Position numbers and translations under genes: made by a program
Source: SIG469 sp964541215
GTDB taxonomy: Bacteria; Bacillota; Clostridia; Oscillospirales; Oscillospiraceae
DNA: 31,902 bases
Direction: 5' to 3'
Assembly: GCA_964541215.1 (NCBI GenBank)
Contig: CAZIPP010000008.1
Location: 1-31,902 of the forward strand
The notes under the pieces: generated by a model
What the model saw: only the letters and a program-made list of their open reading frames with translations
Databases searched by the model: none
What the model was told of the DNA's origin: nothing
Shown: positions 8,447 to 15,959 of the stretch, piece after piece
Numbering within the stretch: the first letter of the stretch is position 1
How the letters are laid out: each line of letters begins with the position of its first letter

Positions 8447-8457
8447 GCTTGTTTTTA

Positions 8458-10431
8458 TTATCTTTTCCTGCCTTTTGTTGTACCTTTGGTTGCTTTGGGC
8501 TTTCCCTGTCCGGCTCCCTTGGCTCTGCCGGCAGGCTTGTCCTGCTTGGGCATTGGTTTGGCAGACATACCTTTGGCACGTCCTTTGGGTTTTTCTTCTG
8601 CTTTGGTGGCAGTCTGTTTTTGCTTTGGCGAAGAATTGGGTCTTATCAGACAGTGCTTTCCATAGCCTATAAGATCCTCGCGACCTGCCTTTTGAAGAGC
8701 TTCCATAACGAGCCTGCGTCTGTCGGGACGTTTCCACTGGAGCAGAGCTCTTTGCAGCGCCTTTTCATGGGGATCCTTTGCCACATAAACGGGCTTCATG
8801 GTGCGGGGGTCAATACCGGTGTAATACATACAGGTGGACAAAGTGCCCGGAGTAGGGTAGAAGTCCTGTACCTGCTCCGGCTGAGTGCCTTTTGAATTGA
8901 GATACTCTGCCAGTGCCACTGCATCCTGAAGAGTGCTTCCCGGATGAGAGGACATGAGATAAGGGACGATGAACTGCTTTTTGTCATACCTGTCGTTGAG
9001 AGAATGATACTTTTGCAAGAAACGTTCATATACCTCATTATGGGGCTTGCCCATGTAATCAAGTACAGTGTCGATGCAATGTTCGGGTGCGACCTTCAGC
9101 TGACCGCTGATGTGGTACTTTACCAATTCGGCAAAGAATTCGTTGTTTTTGTCCAGCAGCATATAGTCAAACCTGATGCCGGAGCGTATGAAAACCTTTT
9201 TTATGCCGGGTATCTGACGAAGCTTGCGCAGCAAAGCCAGATAATCAGAATGGTCAGCATCGATGTTTTTGCAGGGTTCGGGTGCGAGACAAACACGACC
9301 CTTGCACAGTCCGTTTTTAAGCTGCTGCTGGCATGAAACGTGACGGAAGTTAGCGGTTGGACCGCCAATATCATGAACATATCCTTTAAACAGGGGATGT
9401 TTGGTGAACTCTGTGACTTCCCGAATAATTGACTCATGGCTGCGTGAGGTTATCATCCTGCCCTGATGGAAAGCCAGCGAACAGAAATTGCAGGCGCCGA
9501 TGCATCCACGGTTGTGAATGACTGAAAAGCGTACTTCCTCAATGGCAGCAACACCGCCCATTTCATCATACATGGGGTGTGGTTCTCTTGTATAAGGCAA
9601 TTCCGCCACGGCGTCCAGTTCTTCGGTGGTCAGCGGCATAGCCGGAGGATTGGTAATAAGCAGTTTGTCGCCGTGGGGCTGGATTATCGCTTTTCCTCTT
9701 ACAGCGTCATGCTCGTTGTATTGTATTATATTGGCTTCCGCATAGGAACGCTTGTCCTCGCATACCTCTTCGTAGGAAGCGCAGGATATGTAAGGATAAG
9801 TACACTGGTCAACACTGCTGCCGATGAAAGAAGTGCCTCGAACATCGGTGATGGAGCTTACGGGCTGCTTTTTGGAAAGACGTTTTGCTATCTGTCGTGT
9901 GGCATATTCACCCATGCCATAAACCAAAAGGTCGGCTTTGGAATCAAAAATGATGGCTCTGCGCACCTTATCTTCCCAGTAGTCATAGTGGGCAAATCGA
10001 CGCAGGGAAGCTTCAAGACCTCCAATAACGATGGGAAGGTCAGGATAAGCTTCACGCATTCTGTTAGCGTATACGATGGTTGCCCGGTCAGGTCTGAGAC
10101 CGGCCTTTTTTCCGGGACTGTAAAAATCCTCACTGCGTCGCTTTTTTGCGGCTGTGTAGTGGGCGACCATGGAGTCCAGGTTGCCTGCACCGATAAAGGC
10201 GCCGTATCTGGGCTTGCCGAACTTCTTGAAATCATCGGTGTTGTGCCAATTTGGTTGACATAATACACAAACCTTATAGCCCTCGGCTTCCAGCACACGG
10301 GCAATTACCGCGGTGCCGAAGCTGGGATGGTCAACATAGGCGTCGCCGCCGATGACAAGAAAGTCGCAATAGTGCCAGCCTCTTGCCAGCATATCTTCCC
10401 GGTTTACGGGCAGAAATTCAGTACCAATCAA
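8458..10431 (-). CDS. ygiQ: YgiQ-family (UPF0313) radical SAM protein
   Basis: 657 residues from a TTG start at 10431. This start puts FLPVNREDM near the N-terminus as in the family, and it overlaps the stop of the preceding gene by two bases. The radical SAM cluster motif CIGACNFC (Cys310, Cys314, Cys317; CX3CX2C) should bind a [4Fe-4S] cluster and S-adenosylmethionine. The N-terminal region carries GGDAYVDHPSFGTAVIARVLE, typical of YgiQ. The last 45 residues are a Lys/Arg/Gly/Pro-rich tail that may contact nucleic acid. The reaction catalysed by YgiQ proteins is not established. It is the last gene of a three-gene operon with PyrF-like and phosphatase-GNAT genes. Confidence 0.92.
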   Translation of the reverse strand: MIGTEFLPVNREDMLARGWHYCDFLVIGGDAYVDHPSFGTAVIARVLEAEGYKVCVLCQPNWHNTDDFKKFGKPRYGAFIGAGNLDSMVAHYTAAKKRRSEDFYSPGKKAGLRPDRATIVYANRMREAYPDLPIVIGGLEASLRRFAHYDYWEDKVRRAIIFDSKADLLVYGMGEYATRQIAKRLSKKQPVSSITDVRGTSFIGSSVDQCTYPYISCASYEEVCEDKRSYAEANIIQYNEHDAVRGKAIIQPHGDKLLITNPPAMPLTTEELDAVAELPYTREPHPMYDEMGGVAAIEEVRFSVIHNRGCIGACNFCSLAFHQGRMITSRSHESIIREVTEFTKHPLFKGYVHDIGGPTANFRHVSCQQQLKNGLCKGRVCLAPEPCKNIDADHSDYLALLRKLRQIPGIKKVFIRSGIRFDYMLLDKNNEFFAELVKYHISGQLKVAPEHCIDTVLDYMGKPHNEVYERFLQKYHSLNDRYDKKQFIVPYLMSSHPGSTLQDAVALAEYLNSKGTQPEQVQDFYPTPGTLSTCMYYTGIDPRTMKPVYVAKDPHEKALQRALLQWKRPDRRRLVMEALQKAGREDLIGYGKHCLIRPNSSPKQKQTATKAEEKPKGRAKGMSAKPMPKQDKPAGRAKGAGQGKPKATKGTTKGRKR

Positions 10432-11564
10432 ATCTTCATCTCCATAATGTATGTTCCGCCCATAAAGTCGTGGTCTTTGCCTATACGGCGGAATCCGTAT
10501 TTTTCGTAAAAATGTATAGCGTGGGCATTGGAAGGAGCTACCCTTAGGCGAAGGCATTTGCGTCCGCGTTTACGGTAGAAGCTTACAGCGTAGCCGATAA
10601 GCTGGATGCCAAGACCAAGGCAGCGGTATTTTTCTTTCAGATAGATAAATGGAATGTAGCCCACACCCTGTTCCGCCTGAATGGAAGGATTAAGTTGGAT
10701 CAGTCCCACGATGGACGTGCCAAGATGGCAAAGAGCAAGAGCGTCAGGCTCGCCTTCGGTGGTACGTCTTGCGTCGAGCAGAAAGTCACTGCCGTCAAAG
10801 CCTTTCAGACTGCCGTAGATGTGCTGCCAGGCATCCTTGCGGAACTCAACGTAAAGCTGGTTATCTTCCTGGGGAAGAGGCTCATACCAAAGATTGGTGT
10901 CTTGAGCCGCTGCATTGTCGCGCCACCAGTTCTGAGCCATCAGAGTGCTGGTGGTTTTGTCAAGATGGCTGTTGTCGTTCATGTAATCAAGACGGAAAGA
11001 ACCGTCCTCATAATAAAAATGAGTTACAGCAGTGTTGTCGCTGTGACCGGTAAAATCCACATTGCCGTCGCCTTTGCCAAAGATACCGTAAAGCAATGCG
11101 CGAATGGCGCAGCCGTGGGAAAACACGGCAATGGTTCTTCCGTCGTTTTCCTTGCACACTTCACGGAGCTTACGCTCCATTCTGGCACTTACTTCCATAA
11201 AACGCTCTGAGCCTTCGGCGCAGAAGTCCAACGGATGGGAATTGAAGATATCCAGCTGAACAGGATCGTCACGCTCCAGCTGACCGAAAGGAACGTCCTC
11301 CCATGAACCCAGATGTATCTCTCGGAAGTCCGGCGAGGTGTTCAGCGGAAGTCCTTTAGGCTCCCATATGGCTTTTGAAGTTTCCATGGTACGTGTAAGG
11401 TCACTGGAATATACCGCATCTATATGAACATTCTCAAATCGTTTTTTCAGCGCGTCTATCTGCTTATATCCTTTAATGGTTACACCGCAGTCAAAATGCC
11501 CCTGTATCCTTCGATAAAGATTGCCTTCTGCTTCTGCGTGACGTATCAAATAAATTTCAGTCAT
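10428..11564 (-). CDS. Histidine phosphatase fused to a GNAT acetyltransferase
   Basis: 378 residues with two domains. Residues 1-about 200 form a phosphoglycerate-mutase-like histidine phosphatase: IYLIRHAEAEGN carries the catalytic His, in an RHA rather than RHG context, and VFSHGCAIRALL carries the second His. Residues about 225-378 form a GNAT N-acetyltransferase with the acetyl-CoA loop RCLGLGIQL and the C-terminal NAHAIHFYEKYGF segment. The fusion suggests that dephosphorylation and acetylation act on the same or linked small molecules; the substrate is unknown. GAGGA precedes the ATG. It lies 13 bases after the PyrF-like gene and overlaps ygiQ. Confidence 0.88.
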   Translation of the reverse strand: MTEIYLIRHAEAEGNLYRRIQGHFDCGVTIKGYKQIDALKKRFENVHIDAVYSSDLTRTMETSKAIWEPKGLPLNTSPDFREIHLGSWEDVPFGQLERDDPVQLDIFNSHPLDFCAEGSERFMEVSARMERKLREVCKENDGRTIAVFSHGCAIRALLYGIFGKGDGNVDFTGHSDNTAVTHFYYEDGSFRLDYMNDNSHLDKTTSTLMAQNWWRDNAAAQDTNLWYEPLPQEDNQLYVEFRKDAWQHIYGSLKGFDGSDFLLDARRTTEGEPDALALCHLGTSIVGLIQLNPSIQAEQGVGYIPFIYLKEKYRCLGLGIQLIGYAVSFYRKRGRKCLRLRVAPSNAHAIHFYEKYGFRRIGKDHDFMGGTYIMEMKI

Positions 11565-11577
11565 AAATCCTCACAAA

Positions 11578-12510
11578 TCATAAAACCTGAACCATGCTGC
11601 GGATATCTGCTTTCATCCTCAGAACCTCATCCATAGCGGCATCAGCAAATTCGCGCTGGTCCTTGCCGTATTTTTGCCATGCGCCGGGAAGATCTGCCTG
11701 ACAAGCGATAAGAGCACCGTGACCATACTTGTTGAAGGCAGCAGCAACATCAAATATCTTGCCGCCCTGACCGCCGAACTCCGGAATAAGGAAGAAGGTG
11801 TCGGGGTAGCGTTTGCGTATCTCGGTCATGTTTTTGGAATAGGCAGGTCCAAATACAGAGCCTACAACAGAAAACCCCCATTTGCCCACACTCTTTTTAG
11901 CGTGACGCTGGCAAAGGTCACCAATAACGGTGTAAGTGTAACGGTCACCGGTTATCAGTTCCTGAAATTCACGGGTAGAGGGGTTTGCGCTTTTGACCAC
12001 AACAAATACGGTTTTGTTATTTACAATGCAGTAATCAATGTAGGGTTTGAAACCGTCTGAACCCACATAGCCGTTCAGGGTAACGCAGTCACAGGGATAG
12101 GTTTCAAGCTCACTGCTGCCGAGATAAGCGGATTTTATAAAACCGGTATGGTCTGAAACATCGCTTTTGACCGCGTCACAAATAATGTAAAATCCCAGTT
12201 CCTTTGCCTTTACCATAAGACGGTACATCACCTCGCTGCCGCGCCAACCGATGGCTTCAAACGCAGAAGGACGGAAGATCACAACAGGTATGGTTTCGGC
12301 TGCTTTTTCCATGATGGCAAGGCAGAAGTCATAGTATGCACCTGCCGCGGCAGCGGTTTCATTGTCAGCAGTTTCACGATTTTTTGTCAGCAGGAAAGGC
12401 GGTATATAGCTCAAAGACGGAGCAAGTGTAAGCGCAAGCGGTGTTTTTTTGGAACGTATAGCGTCCTGCAAAGTGTCCATCGGCATTGTCATAGGTTCGT
12501 TCTTGGCCAT
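11578..12510 (-). CDS. Divergent PyrF-like protein (orotidine 5'-phosphate decarboxylase fold)
   Basis: 310 residues from the ATG at 12510, with GGGTGG just upstream; a GTG nine bases earlier is possible. The overall layout resembles type 2 orotidine-5'-phosphate decarboxylases: an N-terminal ALTLAPSLSYIPPF where the family has VGLDP, a DAVKSDV strand end (about 112-118) where it has DAKRGDI, and a late IPEFGGQGG loop. Key positions differ: the substrate-binding Asp of GLDP is Ala, and the Lys of DxK appears shifted by one. I infer a family member that may have lost or changed activity. No other pyrimidine gene is nearby. It is the first gene of an operon with the phosphatase-GNAT fusion and ygiQ. 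Confidence 0.65.
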   Translation of the reverse strand: MAKNEPMTMPMDTLQDAIRSKKTPLALTLAPSLSYIPPFLLTKNRETADNETAAAAGAYYDFCLAIMEKAAETIPVVIFRPSAFEAIGWRGSEVMYRLMVKAKELGFYIICDAVKSDVSDHTGFIKSAYLGSSELETYPCDCVTLNGYVGSDGFKPYIDYCIVNNKTVFVVVKSANPSTREFQELITGDRYTYTVIGDLCQRHAKKSVGKWGFSVVGSVFGPAYSKNMTEIRKRYPDTFFLIPEFGGQGGKIFDVAAAFNKYGHGALIACQADLPGAWQKYGKDQREFADAAMDEVLRMKADIRSMVQVL

Positions 12511-12633
12511 TTTTTCCACCCTTTCGGTTTTGTTACCTTAATTTTATCACATAACTGCCATTATTGAAATAGTGTTTAAAGAGAAAAAAACGGCAAAGAA
12601 TATAACAGTAAACCACTCAGGGAGGTGAGTTAT

Positions 12634-12828
12634 ATGTGCTGTGACAGACGCTCAGATAAATTCTTTATGGGCATGGCAGTAGGTATGGCTGCAGGTGCAG
12701 CGCTTTGCTGCTGCCTGGAAAAGTGCTGCAAAAGACACCACGGATATCATCATAAACCCATGAAAGACAAGGTTATGAAGAAAGTGGAAGATTGCGCGGA
12801 AAGCATTAGCGATCATATGGGATTGTAA
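12634..12828 (+). CDS. Small Cys-rich single-span membrane protein
   Basis: 64 residues, preceded by GGAGGTGA. I chose the ATG at 12634 because an earlier in-frame GTG lies inside the ribosome-binding site. A Gly/Ala/Met-rich hydrophobic stretch (about 10-28, FFMGMAVGMAAGAALCC) looks like one transmembrane helix. Cysteines cluster on both sides (MCC at the start; CCCLEKCC after the helix), followed by a His-rich basic segment (KRHHGYHHK) and an amphipathic C-terminus. The Cys/His content could bind metal, but I do not recognise a family and give no function. Its own terminator follows. Confidence 0.7.
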   Translation: MCCDRRSDKFFMGMAVGMAAGAALCCCLEKCCKRHHGYHHKPMKDKVMKKVEDCAESISDHMGL

Positions 12829-12834
12829 GTTTTG

Positions 12835-12874
12835 AACTGAGGGTGTATGTATCATCCTCAGTTCCTTTTTCTTT
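12835..12874 (+). terminator. Terminator of the small Cys-rich gene
   Basis: A perfect 8-bp stem AACTGAGG/CCTCAGTT (12835-12842 with 12856-12863) is followed by CCTTTTTCTTT. Confidence 0.8.
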
Positions 12875-12918
12875 AGTGTTAACAAAACACAAATTAAATA
12901 TCAAATTGTGCTTTTGTA

Positions 12919-12947
12919 TTGAAATCGAAGGAGATAATTCGTATAAT
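12919..12947 (+). promoter_or_regulatory. Strong sigma-A-type promoter of the ferredoxin-flavoprotein operon
   Basis: TTGAAA, exactly 17 bases, TATAAT, 42 bases before the ATG at 12989. No operator-like dyad was seen over it. Confidence 0.8.
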
Positions 12948-12988
12948 AATGATATAACGAAATATTGAAAAGAAGAAAGGGAAAGATT

Positions 12989-14779
12989 ATGGCATATAAA
13001 ATTAGAAACTATTGTCTGGGATGTCATTACTGCGCGCTGGAATGTCCTGTTGAGGCTATCCATTATAAGGGCACCAAGTATGAGATCGACCCGGAAAAAT
13101 GTATCGAGTGCGGTCTTTGCGTCAAGCTTTGCAACGTTGATGCCATCGATACCGGTGTGGAACCCGTAGTGGAAAGTCATGATCCTGTTGAGAAGGATGC
13201 CGACATCGTCATAATCGGCTGCGGCGCAGGCGGCAGTATAGCTGCTGTTCGTGCTGCTCAGCTTACCGGCGGTAAGGTAGTTGTTCTTGAAAAGGCTAAA
13301 AAGCCCGGCGGCAGCGGTTGGTTTGCCGGTTTTGGTCTTCAGCTTGGTGAAGGCGGCGGCGGACCCGGTGGTCCCGGTGGACCCGGACCCGGCGGACCTG
13401 AAGGCGGTCCCGGTGCTGGTCCCGGCGGTCCCGGAGGAGCACCCGGCGGTCCCGGCGGCGGTGAGCCTGATGCTATGATGGCTCAGATGATGAAGAGAGA
13501 CAGAAGCTTTATCGAAAAGCTTGATCCCGAACTGGTCGCAAACGCCAATGCTTCTGTTAAGGATGTCAGCAATTGGCTGGCAGAGTTTGAGGACATTAAG
13601 AACAATCTGGTTGAGGTCGAGCAGTTTGGTCGCAAGTCCATCAGCCTGCCCAGCGACAGCGTAAGGCTGCTGTTCAACCTCAAAAACCACGACAACGCCA
13701 TTGGTCCCGGCAGAAGCGGCAGCTTTATTATCCACACCATGCTCCAGCAGTTTGAAAAATACGGCATTGAGCTGCTCACCCAGCATAAAGCAGTAAGCCT
13801 TGTGAAAGACGAAAACGGCAATTGCTGCGGCGTTATTGCCGAAGATCCCGGCGGAGTTGTAAAAGTCAACTGCAAGGCAGTCATCTGTCTCAGCGGCGGC
13901 TTTGCTCACAATGATGAGCTGTTGAAAAAATACACTCCATGGTTCTTTGCCGATAATGACCCCACTGCTGAGCCTGTGCATCGTTTTGCGGCTCCCACCT
14001 GTACAGGTGACGTTATCGGAATCGGCGAAAGCATCGGCGCTTACATAGACCACGAGAGCATGTATGTCAATCTGTTTGGTCCCGTGCATCATCCCTTCAG
14101 CTTCAGCCTGTTCAAGGCCTGCCTTGAGGGTGAAAACGTGGTTGTAAACCTCGACGGCAAGCGTTTCTTTAACGAAGGTCGTTTCCAGGACGGCGCAAAA
14201 CCCATCACTTCCCAGAGAGGCCGTATTTCCTATGGCATCTTCAACGAAGCCAACCTGATGACAGCTCTGCATCGCCTTGAAAAGGGCAATGAGGGAACTT
14301 CCATTGCTCACTATCCTCAGGATATTGCCGATGAGCTGGCAGACAACAATGTCTCCCTCTATAAGGCAGACACTCTTGAAGAACTGGCTGAAAAGGCCGG
14401 TATCAATAAGGAAGCCTTCCTTGAGACCATTGCTCGTTACAACGGCTACTGCAAGACCGGTGTAGACGAAGAGTTTGGCAAGGATGCCAGATACCTCAAG
14501 GATCTGGAGAACGGTCCCTACTATGCCATCTTTGGCAAAATGGCCACTGACGGCGCTTTTGGCGGCATGCTGGTAAACCCCAAGGCAGAGGTATACAACG
14601 CCGACAAGTCCGGCGTTATTCCCGGTCTGTATGCGGCAGGTGACTGCGCTGCCGGTCTTGCAATGGCCAACGACGGTCCCGGCGACGACCGCAAGAAAGC
14701 AGTTGGCGATATGAGCTGGGCTGTGGGCGGCGGCTTTATGGCTGCCACTAACGCTGCTGAGTATGTTAAGAACCTGTAA
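12989..14779 (+). CDS. Ferredoxin-domain FAD oxidoreductase with Gly/Pro-rich insert
   Basis: 596 residues. Residues 1-55 form a two-[4Fe-4S] ferredoxin domain with CLGCHYCALECP (Cys9 onward) and CIECGLCVKLC. The FAD-binding Rossmann motif follows (IVIIGCGAGGSIAA, about 73-86), and the C-terminal FAD contact is GLYAAGDC. The fold is that of FAD_binding_2 fumarate-reductase-like flavoproteins; the ferredoxin domain could feed electrons to FAD for reduction of an unknown, probably unsaturated, substrate. A low-complexity insert of Gly and Pro (about 122-158) lies just after the GGSGWFAGFG flavin loop, where relatives are normally compact. AAAGGGA precedes the ATG. First gene of an operon with sfsA, a Nudix gene and a MATE gene; the sfsA start overlaps its stop. 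Confidence 0.88.
   Translation: MAYKIRNYCLGCHYCALECPVEAIHYKGTKYEIDPEKCIECGLCVKLCNVDAIDTGVEPVVESHDPVEKDADIVIIGCGAGGSIAAVRAAQLTGGKVVVLEKAKKPGGSGWFAGFGLQLGEGGGGPGGPGGPGPGGPEGGPGAGPGGPGGAPGGPGGGEPDAMMAQMMKRDRSFIEKLDPELVANANASVKDVSNWLAEFEDIKNNLVEVEQFGRKSISLPSDSVRLLFNLKNHDNAIGPGRSGSFIIHTMLQQFEKYGIELLTQHKAVSLVKDENGNCCGVIAEDPGGVVKVNCKAVICLSGGFAHNDELLKKYTPWFFADNDPTAEPVHRFAAPTCTGDVIGIGESIGAYIDHESMYVNLFGPVHHPFSFSLFKACLEGENVVVNLDGKRFFNEGRFQDGAKPITSQRGRISYGIFNEANLMTALHRLEKGNEGTSIAHYPQDIADELADNNVSLYKADTLEELAEKAGINKEAFLETIARYNGYCKTGVDEEFGKDARYLKDLENGPYYAIFGKMATDGAFGGMLVNPKAEVYNADKSGVIPGLYAAGDCAAGLAMANDGPGDDRKKAVGDMSWAVGGGFMAATNAAEYVKNL
13352..13462 (+). repeat. Gly/Pro codon repeat inside the flavoprotein gene
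   Basis: A GGTCCCGGTGGACCC-like tract codes for about 37 residues of Gly and Pro with a few Glu and Ala. It keeps the reading frame. Similar tracts occur in the beta-helix gene and the third SnoaL-like gene. Confidence 0.85.
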
Positions 14780-15450
14780 TGATTTATGATAATATTAAAA
14801 GGGCGGTCTTTATAGACCGCCCTAACCGCTTTATTGCTCACTGTGAGGTCGATGGGATACCGGAGACTGTCCATGTAAAGAATACAGGGCGTTGCCGGGA
14901 GCTGCTCATTCCCGGTACGGAAGTTTGGGTACAGCAGTTCGATAACCCAAACCGCAAGACGAAGTTTGACCTTGTTTCGGTTCAAAAAGGTGACAGACTG
15001 GTAAATATGGATTCACTGGCACCCAATAAGCTGTTTCGCGAATTCGTGGAGTCAGGCAGACTGGGTGAAGAGATTTATGCCATACGTCCTGAGTACACCC
15101 ACGGGGATTCACGGTTTGATTTTTTGCTGAATGATGATATACTTGTGGAGGTCAAAGGTGTTACCCTTGAGCGCGAAGGCAGAGCATATTTCCCTGATGC
15201 TCCCACAGAACGGGGACGTAAGCACCTGCATCATCTTGCAGATTACGCAAGGCAGGGAGGCAGAGCTTACATCTGCTTTGTCATCCAAATGGAGGGAATA
15301 AACTCGCTTTCTCCAAACGAGGCCACCGATCCTCAATTTGGCGCGGCTCTTCGGGATGCAGCGGCAGCGGGAGTAAGAGTGATGGGCTTTAATTGCAGGG
15401 TAGTTCCCGGCATTGTGGAGCCCATGGACAAGGTGGATATCATTCTTTAG
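14779..15450 (+). CDS. sfsA: SfsA family protein (DNA/RNA nuclease-like)
   Basis: 223 residues, the usual length. Diagnostic family segments are NTGRCRELL (about 36-44), SRFDFLL, LVEVKGVTL and FPDAPTERGRKHLHHL. The Asp/Glu-x-Lys core in DFLL...EVKG fits the PD-(D/E)XK nuclease-like fold reported for SfsA. The protein was named for stimulation of maltose metabolism in E. coli; its role in Clostridia is unclear. The ATG shares an A with the preceding stop (TAATG), and no good Shine-Dalgarno site is visible, so translation is probably coupled to the flavoprotein. Confidence 0.95.
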   Translation: MIYDNIKRAVFIDRPNRFIAHCEVDGIPETVHVKNTGRCRELLIPGTEVWVQQFDNPNRKTKFDLVSVQKGDRLVNMDSLAPNKLFREFVESGRLGEEIYAIRPEYTHGDSRFDFLLNDDILVEVKGVTLEREGRAYFPDAPTERGRKHLHHLADYARQGGRAYICFVIQMEGINSLSPNEATDPQFGAALRDAAAAGVRVMGFNCRVVPGIVEPMDKVDIIL

Positions 15451-15464
15451 TCAGGAGTCAAATA

Positions 15465-15959
15465 ATGAGAAACACAACACTGTGCTATATCGAAAAAGAC
15501 GGTCAGTATCTTATGCTGCATCGGGTGAAAAAAGAAAATGATATTAACAAGGATAAATGGATAGGTGTTGGCGGTGGTTTCGAGGATAAAGAAAGTCCCG
15601 AACAATGCATTCGCCGTGAGGTGTTGGAAGAAACAGGTCTTATATTGCGAAATCTAAATTATCGTGGTATAATAACTTTCGTAACCGGCAAATGGGAAAC
15701 GGAGTATATGCATCTGTTTACTTCCAACAGTTTTGAAGGTCAGCTTAAAACCTGCGATGAAGGCAACCTTGAATGGATAGATAAGTCAAAGCTGCTTGAA
15801 CTGGATCTCTGGGAAGGGGATAAGATCTTTCTCCGTTTGCTTGACACTGATGAGCCGTTTTTCTCCCTGAGGTTGGAATACATCGGTGAAGATGATCGGC
15901 TGGTGTCGGCTGTTTTGAATGAAAAAGAAATATTTAAAGGAATGGAGAAGGTCAATTGA
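15465..15959 (+). CDS. Nudix hydrolase (MutT-like)
   Basis: 164 residues from the ATG preceded by CAGGAG; the longer frame has no ribosome-binding site and overlaps sfsA. A complete Nudix box is present at residues 37-59 (G-x5-E-x7-REVLEETGL), which binds the metal and cleaves a nucleoside diphosphate linked to another group. Small MutT-like members hydrolyse 8-oxo-dGTP or related nucleotides; the exact substrate is not visible. It lies 14 bases after sfsA, and its stop overlaps the TTG start of the MATE gene. Confidence 0.92.
   Translation: MRNTTLCYIEKDGQYLMLHRVKKENDINKDKWIGVGGGFEDKESPEQCIRREVLEETGLILRNLNYRGIITFVTGKWETEYMHLFTSNSFEGQLKTCDEGNLEWIDKSKLLELDLWEGDKIFLRLLDTDEPFFSLRLEYIGEDDRLVSAVLNEKEIFKGMEKVN

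Noticed and set aside
12806..14311. Long minus-strand open frame (501 codons) opposite the ferredoxin-flavoprotein gene
   Set aside because: The sense strand encodes a clear ferredoxin-FAD protein with a promoter and ribosome-binding site. The antisense frame runs into the terminator at 12835 and matches no family.
14779..14822. Possible terminator at GGGCGGTCTTTATAGACCGCCC
   Set aside because: The hairpin is inside the sfsA coding sequence, which is strongly supported by family motifs, and no T tract follows. It could still modulate coupling between the flavoprotein and sfsA.
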